From Streptomyces sp. BK340 (lineage in GTDB: Bacteria > Actinomycetota > Actinomycetes > Streptomycetales > Streptomycetaceae): a stretch of DNA of 64,000 nt. Location of the stretch: the NCBI RefSeq assembly GCF_007827595.1, contig NZ_VISR01000012.1, forward strand, positions 124,001-188,000, in the 5' to 3' direction. This document shows, piece after piece, positions 41,457 to 48,666 of the stretch (the first letter of the stretch is position 1; every line of letters begins with the position of its first letter). The position numbers were made by a program, and so were the translations under genes. Below the pieces are notes generated by a model. It searched no databases, was not told the DNA's origin, and saw nothing but the letters and a program-made list of their open reading frames with translations.

Positions 41457-42863
41457 TCAGTCGGCCACATGGTCGATCTGGCGCAACCGGTTCGTCGCGT
41501 CCAGCGCGGCGACTTTGTACGACTCCGCCAGCGTCGGGTAGTTGAAGACCGCGTCCACCAGATAGTCCACCGTGCCGCCGCAGCCCATCACCGACTGGCC
41601 GATGTGAATCAGCTCGGTGGCGCCGGTGCCGAAGCAGTGCACGCCGAGCAGGGTGCGGTCCACCGGGGAGACCAGCAGCTTCAGCATGCCGTGCGAGTCC
41701 CCGATGATCTGGCCCCGGGCCAGCTCCCGGTAGCGGGCGACCCCGACCTCGAACGGGACGCGGTCCTCGGTCAGTTGGTCCTCGGTCCGGCCGACGAAAC
41801 TGATCTCCGGAATCGTGTAGATACCGATCGGCTGGAGGCCGAGCATCTGTCCGACCGGCTCCCCGCACGCGTGGTATGCCGCCGCCCGGCCCTGCTCCAT
41901 GGAGGTCGCCGCGAGCGCCGGGAAGCCGATGACGTCACCGACGGCGTAGATGTGCGGCACCTCGGTCCGGTAGTGCTCGTCGACCTCGATACGGCCGCGC
42001 GCGTCCGCCCTCAGCCCCGCCCGGTCCAGGTCGAGCCCGGCGGTCAGGCCCTGACGGCCGGCCGAGTACATCACCGTGTCGGCGGGGATCTTCTTGCCGC
42101 TCTCCAACACCGTCAGCGTGCCCCGGGCATGGCGCTCGACGGCGGCGACGGTCTCCCCGAACCGGAAGGTGACGGCGAGGTCCCGCAGGTGGTACCTGAG
42201 CGACTCCACGACCTCGACGTCACACAGATCCAGCATCCCGGGCCGCTTCTCGACGACCGTCACCTTGCTGCCGAGCGCGGCGAACATCAAGGCGTACTCC
42301 ATGCCGATCACACCGGCGCCCACGATCACCATCGAGCGCGGCACCCGCTCCAGCGAGAGCACGTTGTCCGAGTCCATGACCGTGCGCCCGTCGAACGCCA
42401 CGCTGTCCGGGCGGGCCGGCCGTGTGCCGGTGGCGATGACGATGTGCTCGGCGCTCAACAGCCGTTCATGACCGGTGACCTCGTCGCGCAGGGCGACGGT
42501 GTGCGGGTCGGTGAACCGGCCGGTGCCCGAGTGGACAGCCACGTGGTTGCGGGAGAGCTGGCTGCGGACGACGTCCACCTCGCGGCCGACCACGTGCCGG
42601 GTGCGCGCGGTCAGGTCGGCGACGGTGATGTCCTCCTTGAGCCGGTAGCTCTGCCCGTACAGGTCGCGCTGGGTGAGACCGGTCAGGTAAAGCACGGCCT
42701 CGCGCAGGGTCTTGGACGGAATGGTGCCGGTGTGCAGGGAGACCCCGCCGAGCATGTCGGGGCGGTCGACGACGGCGACCCGGCGGCCGAGCTTGGCCGC
42801 GGCGATGGCGGCCTTCTGCCCGCCGGGTCCGGATCCGATGACGAGCATGTCGAAGTCGGGCAT
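41457..42863 (-). CDS. sthA: Soluble pyridine nucleotide transhydrogenase (SthA-like flavoprotein)
   Basis: 468 residues. FAD-binding VIGSGPGGQKAAIAAAKLGR is at the N-terminus and NAD(P)-binding IVGAGVIGMEYALMFAALG near 180. The dimerisation domain ends with the SthA-type LAESYKVAALDATNR. The disulfide site of related reductases (CxxxxC) is replaced by GGVSLHTGTIPSKTL, with neither cysteine, so hydride exchange between NADH and NADPH, not disulfide reduction, is expected. Start at ATG 42863 places the Rossmann motif at residue 8; 11 extra residues upstream are unlikely. Confidence 0.87.
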   Translation of the reverse strand: MPDFDMLVIGSGPGGQKAAIAAAKLGRRVAVVDRPDMLGGVSLHTGTIPSKTLREAVLYLTGLTQRDLYGQSYRLKEDITVADLTARTRHVVGREVDVVRSQLSRNHVAVHSGTGRFTDPHTVALRDEVTGHERLLSAEHIVIATGTRPARPDSVAFDGRTVMDSDNVLSLERVPRSMVIVGAGVIGMEYALMFAALGSKVTVVEKRPGMLDLCDVEVVESLRYHLRDLAVTFRFGETVAAVERHARGTLTVLESGKKIPADTVMYSAGRQGLTAGLDLDRAGLRADARGRIEVDEHYRTEVPHIYAVGDVIGFPALAATSMEQGRAAAYHACGEPVGQMLGLQPIGIYTIPEISFVGRTEDQLTEDRVPFEVGVARYRELARGQIIGDSHGMLKLLVSPVDRTLLGVHCFGTGATELIHIGQSVMGCGGTVDYLVDAVFNYPTLAESYKVAALDATNRLRQIDHVAD

Positions 42864-43367
42864 CTTCCGGAGTCTGACAGCCGCCGGGCACCGCACGGAA
42901 GGCCTGCGTCGCAGCCGGGCGTGCAGGGGTGCCGACGACAGGCGCGCGGTACGCCATGAGCCTGTTGACGGCGGTTCACCGCTCGACGTCGGTGCCCATC
43001 CGGCACGACAGAGTCAGAGGAGGCGCCAAGTCCAGCACCACGGAGTCCAGTGGCCGGCGGGCCTCTCCTCGTGCCCCGCCGTGCGCTTGATGACCACTTG
43101 CTGATCCGTGAGGACGAGCACTTGGTCACCGGGGACGAGCATCAAGGGATGGTCAAGCACGTAGATCGCACCTGGATCGAACCGCAGTTCGTTCAGAAGG
43201 ATTGCCCTTTCGGCCGTCACTGGCTCACCCTGCAACCTCATGCAGACAGGATGGGGCATCCGGGTTTCGCGGGCGCCGCTGACCTGGGGTTGAACCTCAG
43301 CCATCGCGCTGGCCAAACGGAGCAACACAGCACGCCTACGGCTCCGATCTCAGCAGAGAGTAGAAGC
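42864..43367. other. 504-bp gap at the left edge of the accessory island
   Basis: Base composition falls from the usual very high GC near 42960 to a clearly lower level by 43200-43370. Apart from a doubtful minus-strand frame (43014-43304) I see no gene, promoter or repeat here. It marks the transition from core chromosome (sthA) into the low-GC island. Confidence 0.4.
43014..43304 (-). CDS. Doubtful small hypothetical protein
   Basis: A minus-strand frame of ~96 codons. The central part (ERAILLNELRFDPGAIYVLD and MLVPGDQVLVLTDQQVVIK) has a sensible hydrophobic/charged balance with beta-strand character, unlike a shadow frame. No convincing ribosome site at any candidate start (43304 or 43241). 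Could be a decayed gene of the island. Confidence 0.25.
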   Translation of the reverse strand: MAEVQPQVSGARETRMPHPVCMRLQGEPVTAERAILLNELRFDPGAIYVLDHPLMLVPGDQVLVLTDQQVVIKRTAGHEERPAGHWTPWCWTWRLL

Positions 43368-44042
43368 GTGAACGGCACGGGCGAGAGGGCGACGGAGCCT
43401 CGAAGAACGCGATTCGACAACGTGCACAAGTGGTCTGCCACGCTAGCTGCTGTTGCAGCGCTTGCTTTCTCGGTCTACAACTTCACTGAACTTCAAAAGA
43501 AGCCCCGAATCGATGTGACACTTCCTCACCTGTTCCGCACTGGACCGAGAGGCAACGGAATCGCGTTCGAGATTCAGCCGACGGTGTCGACCAGGTTCAA
43601 GACGCAGGATGTCGAGGTGATTCGTGATGCACGTCTGCAACTGAATCCCGTCGGATCAATTTCTTCTACAAAGAAGCCGATTTTCTATTGGCATGAAACC
43701 GGGAAATATGAATATGACCCGACTTCAGACCATATCAATTACCAATGGGCCAGCGATCCCGCCCCGTTCGTCGTCAGTCAGGATCAACCTCAGCAGCCCA
43801 CACTCAACTTCTGGGCCGACAACTGGACCTTCCAGTCCGGCCAGTACGAGGGATCACTTCAGTTGAGCAGATCAGGGAATCACAATCCCTTGATCAAGAA
43901 ATTCTGCCTCATCGTTTCAAAGGAGGCCGTCGATGAATTCCACGGCGCTGCGCCGCGACAGATTTTCTTTTTCCGCGACGACCTGCCCCAATTCCAGTCT
44001 TCTGGCGAATCTCGAGACTGCTACCGGAGGGAAACGGATTGA
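43368..44042 (+). CDS. Membrane-anchored hypothetical protein of low GC
   Basis: 224 residues, no recognised family. A short basic N-terminus is followed by one membrane helix at about 24-43 (SATLAAVAALAFSVYNFTEL), then a ~175-residue domain rich in Asn, Gln, Phe and Tyr that looks beta-sandwich-like. GTG 43368 follows agagagtagaagc. Codon use is unlike the chromosome: many A/T-ending codons (aat, aaa, ttt, att), so it was acquired from a different background. It is directly followed by a degraded IS5 transposase. Role unknown; could be part of a lost phage-defence or surface module. Confidence 0.6.
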   Translation: MNGTGERATEPRRTRFDNVHKWSATLAAVAALAFSVYNFTELQKKPRIDVTLPHLFRTGPRGNGIAFEIQPTVSTRFKTQDVEVIRDARLQLNPVGSISSTKKPIFYWHETGKYEYDPTSDHINYQWASDPAPFVVSQDQPQQPTLNFWADNWTFQSGQYEGSLQLSRSGNHNPLIKKFCLIVSKEAVDEFHGAAPRQIFFFRDDLPQFQSSGESRDCYRRETD

Positions 44043-44061
44043 CGGTGGCTAACACAAAGAG

Positions 44062-44276
44062 TTGGATCAGTCCGGCCCGTCGCCGGTAGACCGGGGCCGA
44101 GCTGGCTCGAAACACCACCTGATCACCGAAGGGCACGGCACGCCGATCGTGGTACTTTCCGCGCCCGCGGCATCGTTCCGGCCATCGCCCACCGCGGCAC
44201 CCGACACGGCACCGGGCTTCTCAAGCTCGCCTGCTGCCTCATCACTCACCGGCAGATCCAGTCCTGTGCTAGCTGA
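44062..44276 (+). pseudogene. Remnant of an IS5-family transposase
   Basis: Three pieces of a DDE transposase survive in order. LDQSGPSPVDRGRAGSKHHL (44062 onward, the region ahead of the second catalytic Asp) is followed in frame by ITEGHGTPIVVL. In another frame come IAHRGTRHGTG (about 44186) and LLKLACCLITHRQ up to a stop at 44274-44276, which is the normal C-terminus. The parts between, including WVVER-type sequence, are deleted. No functional protein can be made; it is an insertion scar. Confidence 0.75.
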
Positions 44277-44294
44277 TGTCAGTACGCTGCAGGT

Positions 44295-44690
44295 GTGACA
44301 GAACCGGTGGCCGGCAGGCCAAGGCCGCGGAGGCCGAGAGAGCTCAGCAATGTCAACGAGTTCCTCGACGAGGTGAGGGTCCGCCCAGGGATGTGGGTGC
44401 GCCGCAGCTCACTTCAGCATCTGGACTCCATGCTGACCGGCTACGCGGTCGCCTCCGAGATCCATGACATCGATGAACGTTTCGACTTCTGGAACGGCGG
44501 CCCCTTCTCCCAGTGGCTGTGGAAGCGGCTGAGCATGGCTTACCCCAGCGCACTGGGCTGGGCCGTCGAGATCGAACGAGCAGCTGAGGAGGCCGGCACT
44601 CATCCGATGGAGATGTTCTTCTCCCTCTTGGACGAGTTCCGTGCTGAACAAGGTGGATCACGGAGTCCGAAAGAGGGATGCAGCCCCTGA
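44295..44690 (+). CDS. Hypothetical protein of the accessory island (131 aa)
   Basis: 131 residues, soluble. Distinct features: NVNEFLDEVRVRPGMWVRRS, then HLDSMLTGYAVASEIH, a Trp-rich FDFWNGGPFSQWLWKRL and the acidic helix MEMFFSLLDEFRAEQ. I believe similar proteins occur widely in Streptomyces, often in variable regions, but know no function; size and acidic, Trp-rich nature resemble immunity-type proteins. GTG 44295 lacks a clear ribosome site and lies 18 bp past the transposase scar, which may have replaced the original 5' region. Confidence 0.6.
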   Translation: MTEPVAGRPRPRRPRELSNVNEFLDEVRVRPGMWVRRSSLQHLDSMLTGYAVASEIHDIDERFDFWNGGPFSQWLWKRLSMAYPSALGWAVEIERAAEEAGTHPMEMFFSLLDEFRAEQGGSRSPKEGCSP

Positions 44691-44864
44691 CGGGCGCCTC
44701 ACTTCCAGTCGAGCCCACAACTCACTCTTCAGATGTGCCCCGTCAGGAGCCACCACATCAACACTTCTACCGCCCGCCTTCGCACACCGGCCGACGTCGC
44801 GACGTTCCTCGATCCCGGCTCCACCCAGACCAAGATCAAAAAGACGAGTTGAAAATCTGCACGC
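44691..44864. other. Short non-coding stretch before the TIR element
   Basis: 174 bases between the 131-aa gene and the left inverted repeat. No frame with plausible composition or ribosome site; no repeat noticed. Confidence 0.35.
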
Positions 44865-45571
44865 CCTAATACTCCAGCCGTAGATCGTGATCTTGCTGGT
44901 GTGGGACGCCGTGGAGATGGCCAGCGTTGATCATCTGGACGAGATCGCCCACACCATCGGCGGCGTCCGTCCCTTGCCCGCCTACTCCAGTTCACCGAGG
45001 CGGAGGGCATCCTTCATCTCGCTGAGCTTCGCGGCTGCCGTCGCGGTCCACTCCTGCGGCTGTCCAGCAACACGGAGGGCGTCCTCGATCTCCCTGAGCT
45101 TCACGGAGGGCAGCACGCCTGCCCGCTCGACCAGGTCGTCCCGGGACATGATGGTCAGCCACGTGCAAGGGGTGAAGCCTGGACGCGGGAACGCGAACCG
45201 CAGCACGCCTTCAAAGGGCAGTCCTTCCGTGGCGCCCACGGCCACTTCGATGCCCAGACCGCTGATGTCGACGCCCGCCGGAGCGACGACCTGCATCGCC
45301 CGGAGCCCGGACGCCTCGTCTCCCGGCAGCAGCACGACCGGCCGTCGCTCATCAAACTCGACCCACCAGACTTCGCCGTGTTGCATATGTCCTCCTGGCA
45401 CGATCTGCGGCGAGGGCGCTGTGAAAACGGGTGCGGCCACCGTTGATCACCGGTGTGTGAAGACTGAAGATCATGCGGTGGCAGCAGGTCACAGCGTAGA
45501 CGCCACAGTCACTACCGCCGCCAAGCCACCCTTCACCCATGAAGATCACGATCTACGGCTGGAGTACTAGG
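44865..45571. mobile_element. 707-bp non-autonomous element with terminal inverted repeats carrying a toxin-like gene
   Basis: 44870-44894 (begins TACTCCAGCCGTAGATCG) is the exact reverse complement of 45542-45566 over 25 bases; counting the adjoining CCTA[A/G] the match is 29 of 30 (44865-44894 / 45542-45571). CTAA and CTAG border the core repeats, matching the YTAR targets I associate with the IS5 group. The inside encodes one MazF/PemK-like gene and no transposase. An IS5-type transposase scar lies 600 bp away and could have mobilised it. The element boundary abuts a tRNA terminator hairpin. Confidence 0.6.
44982..45386 (-). CDS. MazF/PemK-like toxin (endoribonuclease family), no antitoxin seen
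   Basis: 134 residues. The N-terminus MQHGEVWWVEFDERRPVVLL has the strand-1/strand-2 pattern of the MazF/PemK fold (G-x-VWW-x-x-F, RPVVLL), the middle QVVAPAGVDISGLGIEV follows the second sheet, and TWLTIMSRDDLVERAGVLPS is the usual C-terminal half. MazF proteins cut mRNA at short motifs. A ~25-residue helical tail follows (EWTATAAAKLSEMKDALRL). ATG 45386 has a strong AGGAGG. No small antitoxin frame precedes or follows it inside the inverted repeats, so the gene is either tame, regulated from elsewhere, or its tail has an inhibitory role. Confidence 0.7.
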   Translation of the reverse strand: MQHGEVWWVEFDERRPVVLLPGDEASGLRAMQVVAPAGVDISGLGIEVAVGATEGLPFEGVLRFAFPRPGFTPCTWLTIMSRDDLVERAGVLPSVKLREIEDALRVAGQPQEWTATAAAKLSEMKDALRLGELE

Positions 45572-45588
45572 CACTTCATGCGAAGTGC
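45571..45588 (-). terminator. Hairpin directly after the tRNA 3' end
   Basis: GCACTTC (45571-45577) and GAAGTGC (45582-45588) pair perfectly over ATGC. On the minus strand it begins at the last bases of the tRNA acceptor, the usual place for a tRNA transcription stop. Confidence 0.55.
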
Positions 45589-45625
45589 CCCCAGCAGGAT
45601 TCGAACCTGCGCACCCGCCTCCGGA
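45586..45625 (-). tRNA. Truncated tRNA (3' part only, probably tRNA-Arg CCG), attachment-site remnant
   Basis: On the minus strand the sequence runs from an anticodon-loop-like TCCGGA through GGCGG, a variable loop, a complete T arm (GCAGG-TTCGAAT-CCTGC) and the acceptor 3' strand TGGGGGC with discriminator A. The matching 5' half (acceptor GCCCCCA, D arm) is absent upstream; unrelated sequence starts near 45626. This 40-base anticodon-to-3'-end segment is precisely what tyrosine-integrase elements duplicate when they insert in a tRNA gene. Not a functional tRNA. Confidence 0.65.
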
Positions 45626-45660
45626 TGCCACCTCGCACCCGCGCGCCACCACAACCTCCA

Positions 45661-45846
45661 TGCCGCCATCGGGCGTGGTCCACCGGGGCAACTCCCAGTT
45701 CCTGGACCACATCCTGACCAGCCCGGCGCCGCCCTCGTACGACTACGACACCGTCCACACCAACACCGAGTCGGCCGACCGGGCCGGCGGCCACGGCCCG
45801 CAGATCGTGCGGCTCGGCCCCTGGCCGCCCCGTCCGCGGCGGCTGC
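45661..45846 (+). pseudogene. C-terminal fragment of an endonuclease/exonuclease/phosphatase-family protein
   Basis: In one frame the segment reads VHRGNSQFLDHILTSPA, then YDYDTVHTNTESADRAGG, then HGPQIVRL, the order and spacing of the last ~50 residues of secreted endonuclease/phosphatase proteins. The normal SDHDP catalytic motif has become GGHGP. There is no start, no upstream domain and no proper stop, so it is a truncated, decaying piece next to the tRNA remnant. Confidence 0.55.
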
Positions 45847-45853
45847 CGGTGGC

Positions 45854-46342
45854 TCAGGCCAGGGGCAGCCGCATGATGGTCAGGTCGAGCCACCGGCCGA
45901 ACTTGGTGCCGACCTCCGGGACCGTTCCGACGTGCTGGAACCCGAACCGCTCGTGCAGCCGGATCGACGCGGTGTTGCCGGCCTCGATGTCCGCGATGAC
46001 GACGTGGTGGCCGGCCTCGCGGGCGGCTGTGACGAGGGTGGCGAGCAGTGCGGAGCCGATGCCGAGCCCGTGCCGGTCCTCGCGGACTTAGACCGAGTCC
46101 TCCACCGTGTGCCGGTACCCGTCCAGGCTCCGCCACGGGCCGTAGGCCGCGAACCCCGCCACTTCGTCCGCCACCTCGGCCACGAACGCCGAGCCGCGCT
46201 CCAGGTGAGCGGCCAGCCAGGCCGCCCCTTCCGCGGGGGACTGCGGGCTCTGCGTCCACAGGGCCGTCGAGTGCTCGACCGCGTGGTTGCGGATCGCGCG
46301 GATCGCCTCCGCGTCGCCGGAGCGAGCCGGCCGGACCGTCAC
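45854..46342 (-). pseudogene. GNAT N-acetyltransferase (phosphinothricin-type) interrupted by a stop codon
   Basis: A 163-codon frame from GTG 46342 (GAGAAG ribosome site 8 bases before) to TGA at 45854-45856. The first 84 codons read VTVRPARSGDAEAIRAIRN ... GYRHTVEDSV. Codon 85 is TAA (46088-46090), then the same frame continues VREDRHGLGIGSALLATLVT (acetyl-CoA loop R/G-x-G-x-G/A) to MRLPLA. A Tyr codon (TAC) normally stands at that place, so one base change explains the break. Without the second half there is no acetyl-CoA site. Divergent from the XRE regulator. Confidence 0.8.
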
Positions 46343-46362
46343 GGCCCGGCTTCTCTCGTATA

Positions 46363-46378
46363 TTGGATTCATGTCCAA
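46363..46378. promoter_or_regulatory. Dyad over the XRE-gene start codon, with a leaderless-type -10
   Basis: TTGGA-TTCATG-TCCAA (46363-46378) is symmetric and includes the ATG at 46371. TATATT (46360-46365) ends 5 bases before that ATG, the arrangement of leaderless Streptomyces transcripts. A likely autoregulatory operator that also faces the divergent acetyltransferase. Confidence 0.45.
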
Positions 46379-46979
46379 CATAGTAGATCCTCTGGTGGGA
46401 CGGATCGCGGCCCGTGTCCGCACCGAGCGGGAGCGTCGCCGCTGGACCCTGGCCCGGCTCGCGGACGCCTCCGGTGTCTCCCAGGCCATGATCAGCAGGA
46501 TCGAGCGCGGCGAGAGCAGCCCCACCGCCGTCGTCCTCGGCAAGCTGTCCGCCGCCTTCCAGCTCAGCGTCGCCTCCTTGCTCGCCCTCGCCGAAGGAGC
46601 GCAGGAGGAGGAAGGACCGCAGGGCCGCACGGACGGCGTCGCGGGAGTGCGCCGCCGGGACGACGCGCCCGAGTGGCGCGACCCCGGCACCGGCTACCGG
46701 CGCCGCCAGATCACCGGACCGCACTTCCCCGCGGAGATCGCCGAGATCCGCCTGCCCGCCGGTGCCCGGGTGCCGTATCCGGCCGCGGCCTTCGCCTTCG
46801 TCCGCCAGGTCGTCTGGGTCCTCGACGGCCGTCTGACCTTCCACGACGGCGAAACGGTCCACGAACTCGACGCGGGCGACACCATCGAACTCGGCGAGCC
46901 CGCCGAGCGCGTCTTCGTCAACGCCACCGACGCCGAGTGCCGCTACGCCGTCGTCCTCACCCGGGGCGCACAGCCGTGA
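46371..46979 (+). CDS. XRE-family regulator with C-terminal cupin domain
   Basis: 202 residues. The helix-turn-helix occupies about 8-62 (TLARLADASGVSQAMISRIE); the cupin at about 130-200 contains VWVLDGRLTFHDGETVHEL and the ELGEPAERVFVN strand pair. Such regulators sense small carboxylates, amines or similar ligands. The start is ATG 46371, likely leaderless. The stop overlaps the GTG of the MFS gene, so the pair forms an operon in which the regulator probably controls the exporter. Confidence 0.85.
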   Translation: MSNIVDPLVGRIAARVRTERERRRWTLARLADASGVSQAMISRIERGESSPTAVVLGKLSAAFQLSVASLLALAEGAQEEEGPQGRTDGVAGVRRRDDAPEWRDPGTGYRRRQITGPHFPAEIAEIRLPAGARVPYPAAAFAFVRQVVWVLDGRLTFHDGETVHELDAGDTIELGEPAERVFVNATDAECRYAVVLTRGAQP

Positions 46980-48139
46980 CCCACCCCCTTCCCCGGGGCG
47001 GCACGTTCCTGCTCGCCTCCATAGCCGGGACGGCGATCGCCAACAACTACGCCCTGCAGCCCGCGCTCACCGCGGTCGCCGCCGACCTCGGCGTCCCCCT
47101 ATCCGTGATCGGCCTCGTGCCGACCGCCGCACTCGCCGGCTGTATGACGGGCTTCGCCCTCCTGCTCCCGCTCACCGACCACCTGGCGCCCAACCGCCTG
47201 GTGGCCGCACAGCTCACCGCCCTGGCCGCCGCCCTCACCCTCGCCGCGGAAGCACCCGGTGCACTCGCGCTCCTGGCCGCCTACCTGCTCATCGGCGCGG
47301 CCGCCAGTGTCGCGGCCCAGGCCGGCAGCATCGCGGGCCGGCACGCCCCGCCCGGAAGCCGGGGAACCGGAGTCGCCACCGTGGCCGCCGGCATGTCGGC
47401 CGGCATCCTGCTCAGCCGGCTGGCGGGGGGAACCCTCGCGGACGTCCTCGGCTGGCGGCGGATGCTCCTTGTGTTCGCCGCCCTCGCCCTGCTCGGGGCG
47501 GTCGCCGCCGCCACGCTCCTGCCCCGGCAGCGGCCGCACTCCGGCCGCGGCTACCGCGCGACCCTCGGCTCGCTTCCCCCGCTCCTGCGCCGCCACGCGC
47601 AGCTGCGCCGCGCGGTGGCCACCGGCGGGCTGTGGTACTTCGCCTTCAACCTCGTCTGGGTCGCCCTCGCGCTGGCTCTGGCCCAGCCGCCCCACTCCCT
47701 CGGCCCGACCACCATCGGCCTGTACAGCCTGGCCGGACTACTCGGTTTCGCCGCACTCCCGCTCACCGGACGCCTCGCCGACCGGTACGGTCCCCGCGCC
47801 GTGATCACCGCTTCCATGGCGGCCGCCGCGGCCGGGGCGGCCCTCCTCGCCACCGGCCTGAACACCCCGTCGGTCACGGCAGCCGGACTCGCGCTCTGCG
47901 ACGCCGGCTGCTTCGCCGCCCAGGCCGCCAACCAGAGCCGCGTCATCGCCCTCGACCCCCAGCGCTCCGGCAGCCTCAGCAGCGTCTACCTCGTCCTGTA
48001 CTTCACGATCGGCGCCGTCGGTACCGGCCTCGCCGCACCCCTGCTCAGCACCCTCGGCTGGCAGGGCACGGCCCTGACCGCCCTCGCCGCGCTGCTCCTC
48101 GCCGCCGCCTGCGGACGCGGCAACGCCCGGCAGACCTGA
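46976..48139 (+). CDS. Major facilitator superfamily transporter
   Basis: 387 residues, 12 helices. It resembles DHA1-type exporters: helix 1-2 IANNYALQPALTAVAADLG, the cytoplasmic GGTLADVLGWRRMLLVFA after helix 5-6 and LTGRLADRYGPRAVITASM in the second half (motif A repeat). GTG 46976 overlaps the stop of the XRE-cupin regulator. Probably exports a drug or metabolite recognised by that regulator. Confidence 0.85.
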   Translation: MTHPLPRGGTFLLASIAGTAIANNYALQPALTAVAADLGVPLSVIGLVPTAALAGCMTGFALLLPLTDHLAPNRLVAAQLTALAAALTLAAEAPGALALLAAYLLIGAAASVAAQAGSIAGRHAPPGSRGTGVATVAAGMSAGILLSRLAGGTLADVLGWRRMLLVFAALALLGAVAAATLLPRQRPHSGRGYRATLGSLPPLLRRHAQLRRAVATGGLWYFAFNLVWVALALALAQPPHSLGPTTIGLYSLAGLLGFAALPLTGRLADRYGPRAVITASMAAAAAGAALLATGLNTPSVTAAGLALCDAGCFAAQAANQSRVIALDPQRSGSLSSVYLVLYFTIGAVGTGLAAPLLSTLGWQGTALTALAALLLAAACGRGNARQT

Positions 48140-48174
48140 GCGCCTGCCGGCAGCCGGCTTCGCGACGACGGGTG

Positions 48175-48212
48175 CGGCCCGCTGTACGGGCAGCGGCCCG
48201 CTGTACGGGCAG
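48175..48212. repeat. Tandem duplication of 19 bp
   Basis: CGGCCCGCTGTACGGGCAG occurs twice without gap (48175-48193, 48194-48212), 35 bp after the MFS stop. Each copy contains the near-palindrome CCCGCTGTACGGG, so it may fold as a small 3' structure. Confidence 0.6.
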
Positions 48213-48302
48213 CACAGGGCGCCGGGCGGGCGGACTGCCGTACGATCCGCGCGCCCCTGCCCGGCGCCTCCCCGTTGGTGTCCTCGGATTCCCCGGACCG
48301 CC

Positions 48303-48509
48303 CTAGGGCAGCAGCTTCTCCACGGCTGCCTGGCCCTCGGTCTCCAGCTTGCGGCGCGCCCAGTCGAGGTTCGCCGGAGTGACGTCCCTGCCCGCTGCCA
48401 TCACCAGGTCCTCCGCGCTGACGTCCCTCGGCGGAGCGGAGTGGAGCAGGGCGTCCGGGGTGCAGTGGTCGTCGGACGAACGGGACTCTTCGGGTGTGGA
48501 TGTCGACAT
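48303..48509 (-). CDS. Small hypothetical acidic protein (68 aa)
   Basis: 68 residues with Ser/Glu/Asp-rich N-terminal half and a C-terminal helix (NLDWARRKLETEGQAAVEKL). ATG 48509 has GGAGGAGG 5 bases before it. Longer in-frame extension to 48710 is low-complexity. It looks like a real small Streptomyces protein of unknown role; single-gene unit. Confidence 0.65.
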   Translation of the reverse strand: MSTSTPEESRSSDDHCTPDALLHSAPPRDVSAEDLVMAAGRDVTPANLDWARRKLETEGQAAVEKLLP

Positions 48510-48666
48510 GATGCCTCCTCCTCGGTCCGGATGACCGCATCCGTGCCGGTGCCGCCGAACGGGGCACACTCTCACCATTCCGCGCCTCGCCGCAGCCTGC
48601 ATCCGGAAGGCGCCGCGGCGCGGGGTGACAGGCGTCCGCCCGCCCGGCGCCGAAGCACTCGCCCTC

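Noticed and set aside
45585..46091. Open frame starting PPAGFEPAHPPP
   Set aside because: The N-terminal peptide is the well-known false translation across a tRNA 3' end; only the later part shows homology, as a degraded endonuclease tail.
43000..46400. Intact prophage or integrative element
   Set aside because: No integrase, excisionase, replication or transfer gene is present; only scars and one toxin-like cargo gene support past mobility.
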